Positions 16,466-25,795 of a DNA stretch of 64,000 nt are shown piece by piece. The stretch lies in the NCBI GenBank assembly GCA_019119305.1, contig DWXH01000012.1, forward strand, positions 47,330 through 111,329, given 5' to 3'. The position numbers were made by a program, and so were the translations under genes. Source of the DNA: Candidatus Alistipes merdigallinarum (lineage in GTDB: Bacteria; Bacteroidota; Bacteroidia; Bacteroidales; Rikenellaceae). Numbering within the stretch: position 1 is the stretch's first letter; every line of letters begins with the position of its first letter. The notes below the pieces were generated by a model that did not search any database, had not been told where the DNA came from, and worked only from the letters and a program-made list of their open reading frames with translations.

Positions 16466-19117
16466 TCAGAGTCCCGTGATTTTTTTGATCTCATTCAGTT
16501 TGTTCAGAGCCTCCAACGGGGTGAGTGAATTGATGTCCAAATCGCGGATCTCATCGCGGATCTGCTTCAGGACCGGATCGTCAAGTTGGAACAGGCTCAG
16601 CTGAATTCCGTTGTCGGAGGTTGTCTCGCTCGCTTTCGACCCTTTGGTACCGCTCTCTTTCATCGTTCCTCGGTGCTCCGCCTCCATATCAGACAGAATC
16701 TGCGAAGCCCGTTGGATCACCTGCTTCGGCATTCCCGCCATCTTCGCAACGTGGATACCGAACGAGTGTTCCGTCCCGCCCCGAACCAGTTTGCGAAGGA
16801 AAATCACCCTACGGTTCACCTCCCGCACCGACACATTGTAATTCTTCACCCGCTCGTAAAGCTCCTCCATCTCGTTCAACTCATGATAGTGCGTCGCGAA
16901 CAGCGTCTTCGCCCGAGCCGTCGGATGCTGATGGATGTATTCGACCATGGCCCATGCGATCGAAATTCCGTCGTAGGTGCTGGTACCCCGTCCGATCTCG
17001 TCGAGCAGCACCAGACTGCGGGCCGAAATATTGTTCAGGATGCTGGCCGACTCCAACATCTCCACCATGAAGGTCGATTCACCCTGTGAAATATTGTCCG
17101 AGGCTCCCACGCGTGTGAAGATCTTGTCCACAAGCCCGATATGCGCTTCGTCTGCCGGCACATAGCTGCCCATCTGCGCCATCAGGACGATCAGGGCCGT
17201 CTGCCGCAACAGGGCCGACTTTCCCGACATGTTGGGTCCCGTAATGATGATGATCTGCTGCTGCGAATCATCCAACCGGACATCGTTCGGAACATATTTT
17301 TCGCCCACACGCATCAGCGTTTCGATCACCGGATGCCGTCCCTCCCGAATATCGAGAACCTGCGAATCGTTCACCTCCGGACGGCAATATTTCCGTTCGA
17401 CGGCCTGTACGGCAAACGACAACAGGCAGTCCATCCGGGCAATGACCGACGCATCCTCCTGTATACGAACTGTATGTCGGGACAACTCGGACAGCAAGGC
17501 CGAGAAAATCTCCTGCTCCAACACCAGAATCCGGCTCTCGGCACCGAGAATTTTTTCTTCATACTCTTTGAGCTCCTCGGTGATGTATCGTTCAGCCCCC
17601 GTAAGGGTCTGTTTGCGGATCCACGACTCGGGTACCTTATCCTTATGCGTATTCCGCACCTCTATATAGTAGCCGAAAACGTTGTTGAAACTGATCTTCA
17701 GCGAAGGGATTCCGGTCGCTTCGCTCTCACGTTGCTGGATCCCGGCAAGAATCTCCTTACCGTGCGTCACCACATTCCGCAAATCGTCCAGCTCGATGTT
17801 AACTCCGGATGAGATCACTCCTCCCTTTTGTATCTGATTCGACGGATCGGGATAGACTTCCCGTTCAATCCGGTCGCGTACCTCCAAACAAAGGTCGAGT
17901 TTCGCCACAAGTTTCCGCAGCGGCTCCCGCCCCGACTCCTCGAGGAGTTTTTTGATCCGCTCGACCGCATACAGTGCGTTTTTCAGCTGTACGACCTCAC
18001 GCGGAGTCACTCGTCCCATCGCAATACGGGAGATGATCCGTTCCAGATCGCCCACGGTCTCGAGCGACTCAGCCAGTTTCTCCCGTATGCCTCCATCCTC
18101 GATCATCTGTCCCACGACATCGAGCCGTTCGTTGATCCGATCGACATCCTTCAACGGAAGTGCGATCCACCGGCGCAGCATCCGGGCTCCCATCGGCGTC
18201 GCCGTCCGATCGAGCACATCGGCCAACGACCTTCCCTCCTCGCCGCCGTTCGGCGTAAACAGCTCCAGATTCCGGATCGAAAACTTATCGATCCACACGA
18301 AACGATCCTCCTCGATCCGCGAGATCGACGAGATGTGTTTGGCATCGCGGTGCTCGGTAAACTCCAGATAGTAGAGAATCGAGCCGGCCGCTACAATCGC
18401 ATCGGACATACGGTCGATCCCGAACCCCTTCAGCGAAGAGGTTCCGAACTGGGTCTGCAGCTTTTCACGGGCGGAACTCTCGGTAAACATCCACGGATCG
18501 AGCCGATAGGTATAATATTTCGAGCCGAACGCATCGGAAAACTCCGCCTCGTACCCTTTCTGATAGATGATCTCTTTCGGAGCGAGGTTGGCCAAAAGTT
18601 TATCTACATAGGAGGTATCGCCTTCGGCTGCATAAAACTCGCCGGTCGATATGTCGAGAAACGCCACCCCCGTATGTTTTTTCCCGAAGTAGACCGATGC
18701 CAGAAAGGTGTTCTCCTTGCTGTTGAGCACGTTGTCGCTGTACGACACGCCGGGTGTAACCAGTTCGACCACCCCTCTTTTTACGATCTTCTTGGCGGTT
18801 TTCGGATCCTCGAGCTGCTCGCAAATCGCCACCCGTTCTCCGGCCCTCACCAACTTGGGGAGATAGGTTTCGACGGCATGATACGGAAATCCGGCCAGCT
18901 CGACAAACGATGCCGAACCGTTCGCCCGACGCGTCAGCGTAATGCCCAGAATCCGGCTCGCCCGGATCGCATCCTCACCGAACGTCTCGTAGAAATCCCC
19001 CACCCGGAACAACAGAATCGCGTCGCTATGAATCGCTTTGATCTGGTAGTATTGCTTCATCAACGGAGTTTCGACATACTTGACCTCTTTCGCTCCGCCT
19101 TTGTTCTCTTTCGCCAA
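16466..19117 (-). CDS. mutS: DNA mismatch repair protein MutS
   Basis: At 883 residues it has the usual MutS length. The mismatch-reading motif [11 protein letters not shown] is at about residues 40-50 (Phe-x-Glu present), followed by connector, lever and clamp domains. The ABC ATPase domain has Walker [14 protein letters not shown] at about 630, the signature [14 protein letters not shown] and Walker [17 protein letters not shown]. The acidic C-terminal tail is short. MutS binds base mismatches and small loops and recruits MutL, which is not in the window. It starts 39 bases after the end of the helicase gene on the same strand, so it may be cotranscribed with it. Confidence 0.98.
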   Translation of the reverse strand: MAKENKGGAKEVKYVETPLMKQYYQIKAIHSDAILLFRVGDFYETFGEDAIRASRILGITLTRRANGSASFVELAGFPYHAVETYLPKLVRAGERVAICEQLEDPKTAKKIVKRGVVELVTPGVSYSDNVLNSKENTFLASVYFGKKHTGVAFLDISTGEFYAAEGDTSYVDKLLANLAPKEIIYQKGYEAEFSDAFGSKYYTYRLDPWMFTESSAREKLQTQFGTSSLKGFGIDRMSDAIVAAGSILYYLEFTEHRDAKHISSISRIEEDRFVWIDKFSIRNLELFTPNGGEEGRSLADVLDRTATPMGARMLRRWIALPLKDVDRINERLDVVGQMIEDGGIREKLAESLETVGDLERIISRIAMGRVTPREVVQLKNALYAVERIKKLLEESGREPLRKLVAKLDLCLEVRDRIEREVYPDPSNQIQKGGVISSGVNIELDDLRNVVTHGKEILAGIQQRESEATGIPSLKISFNNVFGYYIEVRNTHKDKVPESWIRKQTLTGAERYITEELKEYEEKILGAESRILVLEQEIFSALLSELSRHTVRIQEDASVIARMDCLLSFAVQAVERKYCRPEVNDSQVLDIREGRHPVIETLMRVGEKYVPNDVRLDDSQQQIIIITGPNMSGKSALLRQTALIVLMAQMGSYVPADEAHIGLVDKIFTRVGASDNISQGESTFMVEMLESASILNNISARSLVLLDEIGRGTSTYDGISIAWAMVEYIHQHPTARAKTLFATHYHELNEMEELYERVKNYNVSVREVNRRVIFLRKLVRGGTEHSFGIHVAKMAGMPKQVIQRASQILSDMEAEHRGTMKESGTKGSKASETTSDNGIQLSLFQLDDPVLKQIRDEIRDLDINSLTPLEALNKLNEIKKITGL

Positions 19118-19156
19118 AATTCACTGTTTTAATTCGAAAATCGAGAGTAAAAGTAG

Positions 19157-20578
19157 TTATTTTCCGTCAAAAAAACGATCGTCGAAATTGATAAAATACA
19201 ATTTCTCGGTCGCCCGGGTAATCGCCGTATAGAGCCAACGGAGCAGATCACGGCTCATGGGTTCGTCCCCGAACAGCATCCGGTCGACGAATACGCACTT
19301 CCACTGTCCGCCCTGCGCCTTGTGGCACGTGACCGCATAGGCAAACTTCACCTGCATCGCATTGAAGTAGGGATTTTCGCGCACCTCCTTATACCGTTTG
19401 GCCTTCGACGGGATGTCGGCATAGTCTTCGGCCACCGCATAGAACAGGCGGCTGCTCTGCTCCCGGGTCAACGACGGAGAATCGCTCGACAACGTATCGA
19501 TCAGGATGTTGCAGTCGAGCTCCATATCGTCGTAATCGGGGAAACTGAGCTGTACCCGTGCGAACCGGAACCCATAAAGCTCCTGAAACTTCCGGATCCG
19601 GACCAGACGCGCCGTATCGCCGTTCGCGATAAAATCCACATCCGACTCCTGCTCCTTTCCTGTATAATAGTAGTTGTTCTTGACAATCATCAGCATATCG
19701 CCCGATCCGATCTCCTCCTCGGCAAAGAGCACATGGCGGCGGATCGCCTCGTTAAACCGGTTCGCCCGCTTGTTCGAGCGGGTAATCACGATCGTCTCCT
19801 CCATCCCATACCGGTCATAGGCATCCTGTATCTTTTCCAGAATTTCGCCCCCTTCGACCACCTCAACATCGGGGAACGACACATCGAACAACGGGATGTC
19901 GACAATCTCCGCTTCGAGCATACAGCGCACAAGCGTAGCATTGAACAGAATACCCGATGTACTCTCCTGCCGCACGACATCATCGAGCAGAACGGATTCG
20001 GCCGTACCGTAAACGCTCATCTTCTGCGGATCGAGTGCCGGGCTGTCGTCATGTCCCACCGGTGGCAGCTGGGCGGTATCGCCCACAACGATCAACCGGC
20101 AATCCGTCCCCTGCCGGATGTAGGTGATCAGGTCCTCGAGCAGCTGCCCCGACCCGAAAATAGTCCCTTCGGACGAATAGTTCGACAACATCGAGGCCTC
20201 GTCGACAATAAAGACCGCGGACCTCTCCTTATTATAATCGAGCGTGAACGAAGCCACCTCGCTGGCCAACGATTTCTGCCGGTAAATCTTCTTATGGATC
20301 GTATAAGCCTTGGCTCCGGCGTAGCGACTCATCACTTTCGCCGCACGTCCCGTAGGGGCCAACAGCACCGTCCTTATGCGGAACTCGGCAAAGGTGCGTA
20401 CCAGTGCGGCGACCAGCGACGTCTTCCCCGTTCCGGCATATCCGTTCAGGATAAAAATCCGGTCCTGCGTCTCTCCGGCAAGGAACCCGCCCAGCCGTTC
20501 AATGGCGTTTTTCTGCGCGGGAGTTGGCTCGAACGCAAAATTCTTGTAAATTTGGGTGGCGATATGATCTGCTAACAT
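19157..20578 (-). CDS. RecD/Dda-like ATP-dependent DNA helicase (superfamily 1B)
   Basis: This 473-residue protein has Walker A GYAGTGKTSLVAA at about residues 47-59, motif Ia LLAPTGRAAKVM, Walker B VFIVDEASML and motif III VVGDTAQLPPVG. The C-terminal UvrD_C_2 block includes TCHKAQGGQWKCVFVD and WLYTAITRA. It lacks the long N-terminal part of RecD2 and fits the short Dda/RecD-like helicases common in Bacteroidota, which move 5' to 3' on single-stranded DNA. The natural role, perhaps in replication restart or repair beside MutS, is inferred. Its own promoter lies just upstream. Confidence 0.9.
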   Translation of the reverse strand: MLADHIATQIYKNFAFEPTPAQKNAIERLGGFLAGETQDRIFILNGYAGTGKTSLVAALVRTFAEFRIRTVLLAPTGRAAKVMSRYAGAKAYTIHKKIYRQKSLASEVASFTLDYNKERSAVFIVDEASMLSNYSSEGTIFGSGQLLEDLITYIRQGTDCRLIVVGDTAQLPPVGHDDSPALDPQKMSVYGTAESVLLDDVVRQESTSGILFNATLVRCMLEAEIVDIPLFDVSFPDVEVVEGGEILEKIQDAYDRYGMEETIVITRSNKRANRFNEAIRRHVLFAEEEIGSGDMLMIVKNNYYYTGKEQESDVDFIANGDTARLVRIRKFQELYGFRFARVQLSFPDYDDMELDCNILIDTLSSDSPSLTREQSSRLFYAVAEDYADIPSKAKRYKEVRENPYFNAMQVKFAYAVTCHKAQGGQWKCVFVDRMLFGDEPMSRDLLRWLYTAITRATEKLYFINFDDRFFDGK

Positions 20579-20604
20579 GATTTACCGTACGATTTCTAAA
20601 GTTA

Positions 20605-20633
20605 CAAATTTAACCAATATTCCGACGTGCAAA
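20605..20633 (-). promoter_or_regulatory. Promoter of the helicase gene
   Basis: On the - strand, TTTG at 20633-20630, 17 bases, then TAAATTTG at 20612-20605, both exact consensus boxes. The predicted leader to the ATG at 20578 is about 20 bases. Confidence 0.7.
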
Positions 20634-20724
20634 AAGCTGTACCCCGATTTTCGGTGTTTCCGTCCGGCAGCGGCGTATCGGAAAACGTTTTTTTTATTAT
20701 CCGACTAACTACCCCGTATAGCGC

Positions 20725-21468
20725 ATGTTATCCATACAGTTGTCTCCGAACGAAATACTATATTGCACCTCCTACGACGGAAAATTAGACCGGATCGGAA
20801 CGCTCGGCATTCCCGACGGATCGATCGACGGACAGATCGAAGCACTCCAAAAACTATTTATGGGAGAGGGGGCAATACGACAGGAAGAAAATGCTCCCGT
20901 ACAACTTCTGCTCGACACGGACCGGGTCTGCCTACTTCCGTCGGAGCGATACCGTTCCGACGAAGCAGCAACGCTGATCTCCCGGCAACCTCATGAGCAG
21001 ACAGCAGTCTCTCCGTCACGGGCAGACATTACGGCCCTGATGGCCCTGGATACCAAGCTGCATGACTCGCTCCGTCGCCTCTTCAGCGACCGGATCGAAT
21101 TCACACACCCACTGTTGCTGGCGGCCACCGAACCCGATCTCAAAAAAAACCAAATCGAAATCGCAAGTACCCGCAACTATATCCACATAACCCTTTGGAA
21201 CAACGGCCTGCATTTTGCCGAAACCATCCCCCGTACACCGGAAAACCTGCTCTTCGCCACCGGCTATTTACAGCAAGCCAATCCATCGGTCCGCTTTCGA
21301 ATCAGCGTGACGGGGCATGACGCGGAAACGGAACGGAAACGGCTCTCCCGCTATTTCCGGAAAACCGACACAATACGCCCTCCGAAAATCGATAAAAACG
21401 TCTGCAACGATAAAGCCCTGCATTACCACTTAATCCATATAATCCGTAGCCTCCATGAGAATCATTAG
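20725..21468 (+). CDS. DUF3822-family protein of unknown function
   Basis: The 247-residue cytoplasmic protein shows no signal peptide or membrane segment. Its order and position, directly before and overlapping rsmD by 14 bases, fit the DUF3822 family, which precedes rsmD in many Bacteroidota. The fold is thought to be an actin/ASKHA-like ATPase-type fold, with stretches such as PVQLLLDTDRVCLLPSE and NYIHITLWNNGLHF, but no catalytic residues are known. The overlap implies translational coupling with the methyltransferase. Confidence 0.75.
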   Translation: MLSIQLSPNEILYCTSYDGKLDRIGTLGIPDGSIDGQIEALQKLFMGEGAIRQEENAPVQLLLDTDRVCLLPSERYRSDEAATLISRQPHEQTAVSPSRADITALMALDTKLHDSLRRLFSDRIEFTHPLLLAATEPDLKKNQIEIASTRNYIHITLWNNGLHFAETIPRTPENLLFATGYLQQANPSVRFRISVTGHDAETERKRLSRYFRKTDTIRPPKIDKNVCNDKALHYHLIHIIRSLHENH

Positions 21469-21991
21469 CGGCACACAAAAAGGACGAACCATTCAACCCC
21501 CGAAGAACCTCAGAGCACGACCGACCACCGATTTCGCAAAAGAGAATCTGTTCAACATGCTCAACAGTCACTGGGATCTGGAAGGGATCGACGTTCTGGA
21601 CCTCTTTTCCGGAACCGGATCGATCAGCTATGAGTTCGCCTCCCGGGGAGCCGGCTCGGTCGTCTCCGTCGAGATCAATGCGGTCCACCACCGCTTTATC
21701 AGGGAAACCGCCCAAAATTTCGGCTTCGCGAACATCCATCCGATCAAAGCCAATGCTTTTTTGTATCTGAAAAGTTGTTCCAAACAGTTCGACATCATCT
21801 TTGCCGATCCACCCTACGATATTGCCGGCAGCGAAACGATCCCACACACCGTATTCGAACGTGATTTGTTGAAATCCGAAGGATGGTTGATCCTCGAGCA
21901 CTCCAAAAACCTGAACTTAAGCTCAGAACCCCATTTTATCGAGTGTCGGAGCTACGGAAGTGTCCATTTTTCGATCTTCGGCAAAGAATAA
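21455..21991 (+). CDS. rsmD: 16S rRNA (guanine966-N2)-methyltransferase RsmD
   Basis: The 178-residue protein begins MRIISGTQKGRTI, the typical RsmD N-terminus. It has SAM-binding motif I VLDLFSGTGSISYEFASRG (about residues 48-66) and catalytic motif IV FADPPYD at about residue 115. It methylates G966 of 16S rRNA in the 30S head. The start overlaps the DUF3822 gene by 14 bases. A tRNA-Asp gene with its own promoter follows about 100 bases later. Confidence 0.95.
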   Translation: MRIISGTQKGRTIQPPKNLRARPTTDFAKENLFNMLNSHWDLEGIDVLDLFSGTGSISYEFASRGAGSVVSVEINAVHHRFIRETAQNFGFANIHPIKANAFLYLKSCSKQFDIIFADPPYDIAGSETIPHTVFERDLLKSEGWLILEHSKNLNLSSEPHFIECRSYGSVHFSIFGKE

Positions 21992-22026
21992 AAATTCGAA
22001 AAAAAGAGGAAACTTCCGCCATATTT

Positions 22027-22057
22027 TTTGGAGGATAAAAAAAAAGCACTATCTTTG
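22027..22057 (+). promoter_or_regulatory. Promoter of tRNA-Asp
   Basis: TTTG at 22027-22030, 19 bases, then TATCTTTG at 22050-22057: both boxes match the Bacteroidota consensus at ideal spacing. The tRNA 5' end is 38 bases beyond. Confidence 0.8.
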
Positions 22058-22094
22058 CACTGCATTTGAGAAAGACAGGTGCTACTAAAAAAAC

Positions 22095-22168
22095 GGTGTG
22101 GTAGTTCAGCTGGTTAGAATGCCTGCCTGTCACGCAGGAGGTCGCGAGTTCGAGTCTCGTCCATACCG
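22095..22168 (+). tRNA. tRNA-Asp (GTC)
   Basis: The 74-base cloverleaf has acceptor arms GGTGTGG/CCATACC (one G-U pair), the D arm AGTTCAGCTGGTTAGAAT, the anticodon arm CCTGC-CTGTCAC-GCAGG with anticodon GTC, and the T arm GCGAG-TTCGAGT-CTCGT. The discriminator base is G, as expected for Asp. CCA is not encoded. Confidence 0.97.
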
Positions 22169-22178
22169 CAAAACCGAT

Positions 22179-22217
22179 AAGCGTTGAAAATCCATTTTGA
22201 TTTTCAACGCTTTTTTT
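22179..22217 (+). terminator. Terminator of tRNA-Asp
   Basis: GCGTTGAAAATC pairs with GATTTTCAACGC around CATTTT, followed by seven T. Confidence 0.92.
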
Positions 22218-22499
22218 ACTCCTTGCACACATTCCTCCTGTTTCAGACATCCGTAAACAACCGAACAAACAATCAGATTTCCGCACCCGATCCCAATCCG
22301 GCATTTACACTCTTGTATAAATGCGCCATGGACACGAAACATCTTTTTCAGCTTTGCATCAAAGCTATCCTGTTCTCCCCAAAATTACGGGAACCACAAA
22401 AAACCGTTACGAATCCAGCCTGCACCCTACAAAAACCACCGAAAACCGGTACAATAACCCATTATCCCTAAATTAAGGAACTATTCGAAAAGATTTGCG
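22218..22499 (+). other. Intergenic stretch between tRNA-Asp terminator and EamA gene
   Basis: About 280 bases in which I see no gene, repeat or structured RNA. Short open frames here lack coding character; one on the - strand runs through the tRNA. Confidence 0.5.
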
Positions 22500-22507
22500 T
22501 AATTTTG
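22500..22507 (+). promoter_or_regulatory. -7 box of the EamA transporter gene
   Basis: TAATTTTG fits TAnnTTTG and lies 38 bases before the chosen ATG at 22546. No good TTTG box is seen at -33. Confidence 0.45.
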
Positions 22508-22545
22508 CCGGCCGAAAGAGATTCCGAGATCGTTTTTCTGTACTT

Positions 22546-23475
22546 ATGAACACCAAAGCCAAAGGATATATATACGGAGCCGTCGCCGCTGCAACTTATG
22601 GGATGAATCCTCTTTTCGCTCTTCCGCTGTACGAAAACGGGATGAATACCAACTCGGTACTTTTTTTCCGCTATCTGTTCGCCATTCCGATACTCGCCAT
22701 CATGATAAAATCCCGAGGTAGAGACTTTACGGTACACAAGGCGGATTTATTCCCTCTTGCCGTTATGGGACTCCTCGTCGCAATCTCTTCGCTGGCGCTT
22801 TTCCAAAGTTACAACTATATGGATGCCGGTGTAGCCTCAACCATACTGTTTGTCTATCCAATCATGGTGGCGGTCATCATGGCCCTCTTCTTCAAGGAAA
22901 AAATTTCGTGGTTCACCATAATATGCATAATCATGGCTCTCGGAGGCATTGCCATGCTCTATGAGGGCGATAACGGCGTAACGCTCGATCCCATCGGCAT
23001 ATTGTTCGTCATGGTATCGTCTCTCTCCTACGCAATCTATATCGTCGGGGTAAACCAGACCAGACTAAAAGACATGGCTACGGTAAAGGTCACTTTTTAT
23101 GTACTGATATTCGGACTCACCCTGTTCGCTGCCATGATTTTAGCCGGCAGTGAACTGATCGTTCCCTCCAAATGGTTCCTTTGGGGCAATATCGTAGCTT
23201 TGGCACTTTTCCCTACGGCCATATCCTTTGTATCGACAACAAAAGCCATCCAGTATATCGGCTCCACACCCACGGCGATTCTCGGCGCATTAGAACCTGT
23301 CACGGCTGTAATATTCGGTGTTACGATATTCGGAGAGTCGTTTACGCCCAAACTTGCCGCAGGAATCGTTATGATCATATTCTCGGTCACCATGATCATC
23401 GCCAAGGGAAATATAACAACCCAAATGCTTCGCTTCCGCAAACTGTTCCCGAAACTGATCCGCAGACACAAATAG
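22546..23475 (+). CDS. EamA/DMT-family permease
   Basis: The ATG at 22546 (MNTKAKGYIYG) is preferred over an upstream in-frame start because it puts the first membrane helix at the N-terminus and lies after the -7 box. The 309-residue protein has ten predicted membrane helices in two EamA repeats, with the usual marks FFRYLFAIPIL after helix 2, GVASTILFVYPIMVAV in the first repeat and GALEPVTAVIFGVTIFGE in the second. DMT permeases move amino acids, nucleosides or other metabolites; the substrate here is unknown. It appears monocistronic. Confidence 0.88.
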   Translation: MNTKAKGYIYGAVAAATYGMNPLFALPLYENGMNTNSVLFFRYLFAIPILAIMIKSRGRDFTVHKADLFPLAVMGLLVAISSLALFQSYNYMDAGVASTILFVYPIMVAVIMALFFKEKISWFTIICIIMALGGIAMLYEGDNGVTLDPIGILFVMVSSLSYAIYIVGVNQTRLKDMATVKVTFYVLIFGLTLFAAMILAGSELIVPSKWFLWGNIVALALFPTAISFVSTTKAIQYIGSTPTAILGALEPVTAVIFGVTIFGESFTPKLAAGIVMIIFSVTMIIAKGNITTQMLRFRKLFPKLIRRHK

Positions 23476-23582
23476 ATCGTATTTCTTTATCGGACACCCG
23501 CAGCGGACAGACACCTGACATTCAGCATCGGAATATGAAAGCCAGGGTACTAACGGAAAAAACAGCCCGTTAAACAATGCAA

Positions 23583-23611
23583 AAGGGGTCTGAAATGATT
23601 CCAGACCCCTT
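23583..23611 (-). terminator. Terminator of the O-acetylation-type cluster
   Basis: AAGGGGTCTG pairs with CAGACCCCTT around a nine-base loop. On the - strand the stem ends in TTTT, so it most likely serves the genes ending at 23669. Confidence 0.75.
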
Positions 23612-23668
23612 ATATATTGTCAAAAAAATCTTACCGACTGGTTATCGGCTTATATATCCGTTGTTTCA

Positions 23669-25768
23669 CTAATCATCTGTTGCCACATTGAAATAGATCG
23701 GCAGATCGAAAAGGAGCAGATCATCGGACGTATATTCCGAATTCAACTCAGGCCGCACCGCTTCGGGCAACAAGGACAATTCATACGTTTCGCCTTCCTT
23801 TTTATCGTTTACGGGACTACCATCCATCAACGTCCACTCTTTTACGACGATACGTCCAGGAGAGACCGAACCGGAACCCTCGACGACCTCATACTCCCGG
23901 GATACGATACACCGTCGATAGCCCTGTTCCAACACCTCCGAAGAAGCCGGGACCGTACTCGATCGCACCAAACGTGCCTTGACCGCAATCGGAGCAACGA
24001 AGGCCAACTCATCCGAATGTTTCAGTACGCTCTTGGCCCGCTGCTTCATTTGCTTAACGGACAGTGCCCATCCGTAAATGACCACATTGCGGATATTGCC
24101 CCGCCATGCACGGCCTCCGCCCCATTCGTCTCCGAAGATCAACCGGTTGTTGTCGCTCCAATTCGAAAGATCGCCCTGGACCTTTATCGTCTGATTGATC
24201 CGACCGTTGATCGACCACATCAGGATTCCCGGTTGATAGGAAACAGCCACATGGTACACCTTACCCATCTCTATGGTCCCCAACTCCGTCTCCGGCGGTG
24301 TTCCGTTCGAACCTGTTTCAGTAGTTCTCAATCGCAGCACCAGCTTGTCGCCCTGCTGCCCCAGCGTCCAGTTTCTGTCGCTCGTCCCATCGGAAAGGCT
24401 GATCATCCGCGCCGGTCCGGAAGCCTCCGGATCGTCCGCACGGAATTCGAGTTCGAACGCAAATTGATTCTCCTTCCGGGCAATATCCGTAAACAGGCGG
24501 TTCACCTCATCGTCCATCGGCGTAAAATATCCCTTGCGAATCTCCATCGAGTTACCCTGTCCGATATAGGCATATCCGTGAGGCACAACGGCATCCGCCC
24601 GGATAAATTCGCCCGACGCCGAAACAATCTGATTATTGCTCAGACTATTACCCCAAGAGAAAATCGCACCATCGGCCCCTACCGGATAGCGATCCGTCTG
24701 AGCTGCCGTCACCGATGCGATCTTTTTCGTCCGCTCCACCGCCTCTTTCGACCGCCCTGTCATCAGATACTTCGTATTATATCGGATTGCCTTTTCGCTC
24801 GCCCGATCCTCATACACATGCACATCCGGGAACGATCCTTCATCTGTTATCCTTACGATCTGCTCCGTCTCGAAATGGGTATCGTCCGCCCACAAGGCAC
24901 ACAGATGTACCGTATTGCCGATATTCAGGTTCGGCGAATCGCCCATCGTCCGCGTGATGAAGAAGTGCATGTCCTGCGACGAACCGTAATGGTAGTTTCC
25001 GCCGGCTCCAGCATCTCCTCGGGCAGAACCATCACTTCTAACAGCCTGTTTCTTGGCATGATAGACCCACTTGCTGTCGGCCGTCACATGTGGGTGACAA
25101 CCATGCGTCAACAGAATATCTTTCCCGGCCAAAGGCCCGCTAAAATAGTGTGTATACACATTGGAATTTTTCCGGTAAGCGGCAAACGTACCATCCGGAG
25201 CCATAAAAACAAAATTCTCAAGACCTTGGGAGGGGACCTGTCCGACAAACTCCTTTTCCGAAACGGAACCGTCGGAAGAGAGCATTACTTTAAATACCTT
25301 ACCGGTTTTTGCCTGTGCATAATAGAGGGTTTTCGAGTCGCCGTACGAGTCATCCCCCCATGATGGATAGTATCCCCGGTCGATACGGATCGGTTTTGCG
25401 GGCAGCGGTCCATCGATCCGGACCACATATATATCCCATTGACCGAAATCTCCATAATCATTACCTCCGCTTCCGTCTTCGGTCTTCCCGGCACAACGGG
25501 CAAAAGCCAGCCACTTCCCGTCGAAAGAGATCTGGCCCTCAACATCTCCTCCAAGTTCGCCCTTTTCGCATATCTGCTGTTCGGTAGCATGGATCTCCTC
25601 GAATGTCATTCCGGGAGCGATCTCCACGCGGCACAATACCCGATCGTACCCATTCCCCTTGCTGTACGTAACGAAGCCGTGCGGAATCTGATATTGGGCT
25701 GAAACGGGATCGACTGCAAACAGAGCCATCACCGTGACAGCAAAAAATAGACACATCCGTTTCATCAT
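23669..25768 (-). CDS. Secreted TolB/WD40-like propeller protein with C-terminal LamG-like domain
   Basis: The 699-residue protein has a signal peptide ending VSAQ. Residues about 25-335 form a propeller-like domain with GQISFDGKWLAFARC, GYYPSWGDDS, HPHVTADSKWVYHA and NYHYGSSQDMHFF. From about 395 to 570 there is a LamG/concanavalin-like module (NQFAFELEFRAD, VYHVAVSYQPGILMWSINGR, WRGNIRNVVIYGWALS). The last 110 residues form a further beta-rich domain. The first 330 residues are clearly paralogous to the upstream neighbour, so the pair arose by duplication. It belongs to a - strand cluster with MBOAT and AlgJ/AlgX-like genes and may bind or present a glycan. Enzymatic activity is not evident. 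Confidence 0.75.
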   Translation of the reverse strand: MMKRMCLFFAVTVMALFAVDPVSAQYQIPHGFVTYSKGNGYDRVLCRVEIAPGMTFEEIHATEQQICEKGELGGDVEGQISFDGKWLAFARCAGKTEDGSGGNDYGDFGQWDIYVVRIDGPLPAKPIRIDRGYYPSWGDDSYGDSKTLYYAQAKTGKVFKVMLSSDGSVSEKEFVGQVPSQGLENFVFMAPDGTFAAYRKNSNVYTHYFSGPLAGKDILLTHGCHPHVTADSKWVYHAKKQAVRSDGSARGDAGAGGNYHYGSSQDMHFFITRTMGDSPNLNIGNTVHLCALWADDTHFETEQIVRITDEGSFPDVHVYEDRASEKAIRYNTKYLMTGRSKEAVERTKKIASVTAAQTDRYPVGADGAIFSWGNSLSNNQIVSASGEFIRADAVVPHGYAYIGQGNSMEIRKGYFTPMDDEVNRLFTDIARKENQFAFELEFRADDPEASGPARMISLSDGTSDRNWTLGQQGDKLVLRLRTTETGSNGTPPETELGTIEMGKVYHVAVSYQPGILMWSINGRINQTIKVQGDLSNWSDNNRLIFGDEWGGGRAWRGNIRNVVIYGWALSVKQMKQRAKSVLKHSDELAFVAPIAVKARLVRSSTVPASSEVLEQGYRRCIVSREYEVVEGSGSVSPGRIVVKEWTLMDGSPVNDKKEGETYELSLLPEAVRPELNSEYTSDDLLLFDLPIYFNVATDD

Positions 25769-25795
25769 ACGTCTGTTTTAAATTCGTAAAACAAA

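Noticed and set aside
17828..19132. Long + strand open frame (434 codons) opposite mutS
   Set aside because: It is a shadow of mutS; rich in Arg, His and Pro with no domain logic.
22130..22342. - strand frames across tRNA-Asp
   Set aside because: They run through the tRNA and terminator; no coding character.
24017..25363. 448-codon + strand frame opposite the propeller/LamG gene
   Set aside because: Shadow; composition Arg/Ile/His-rich and the - strand gene has a signal peptide and a paralogue.
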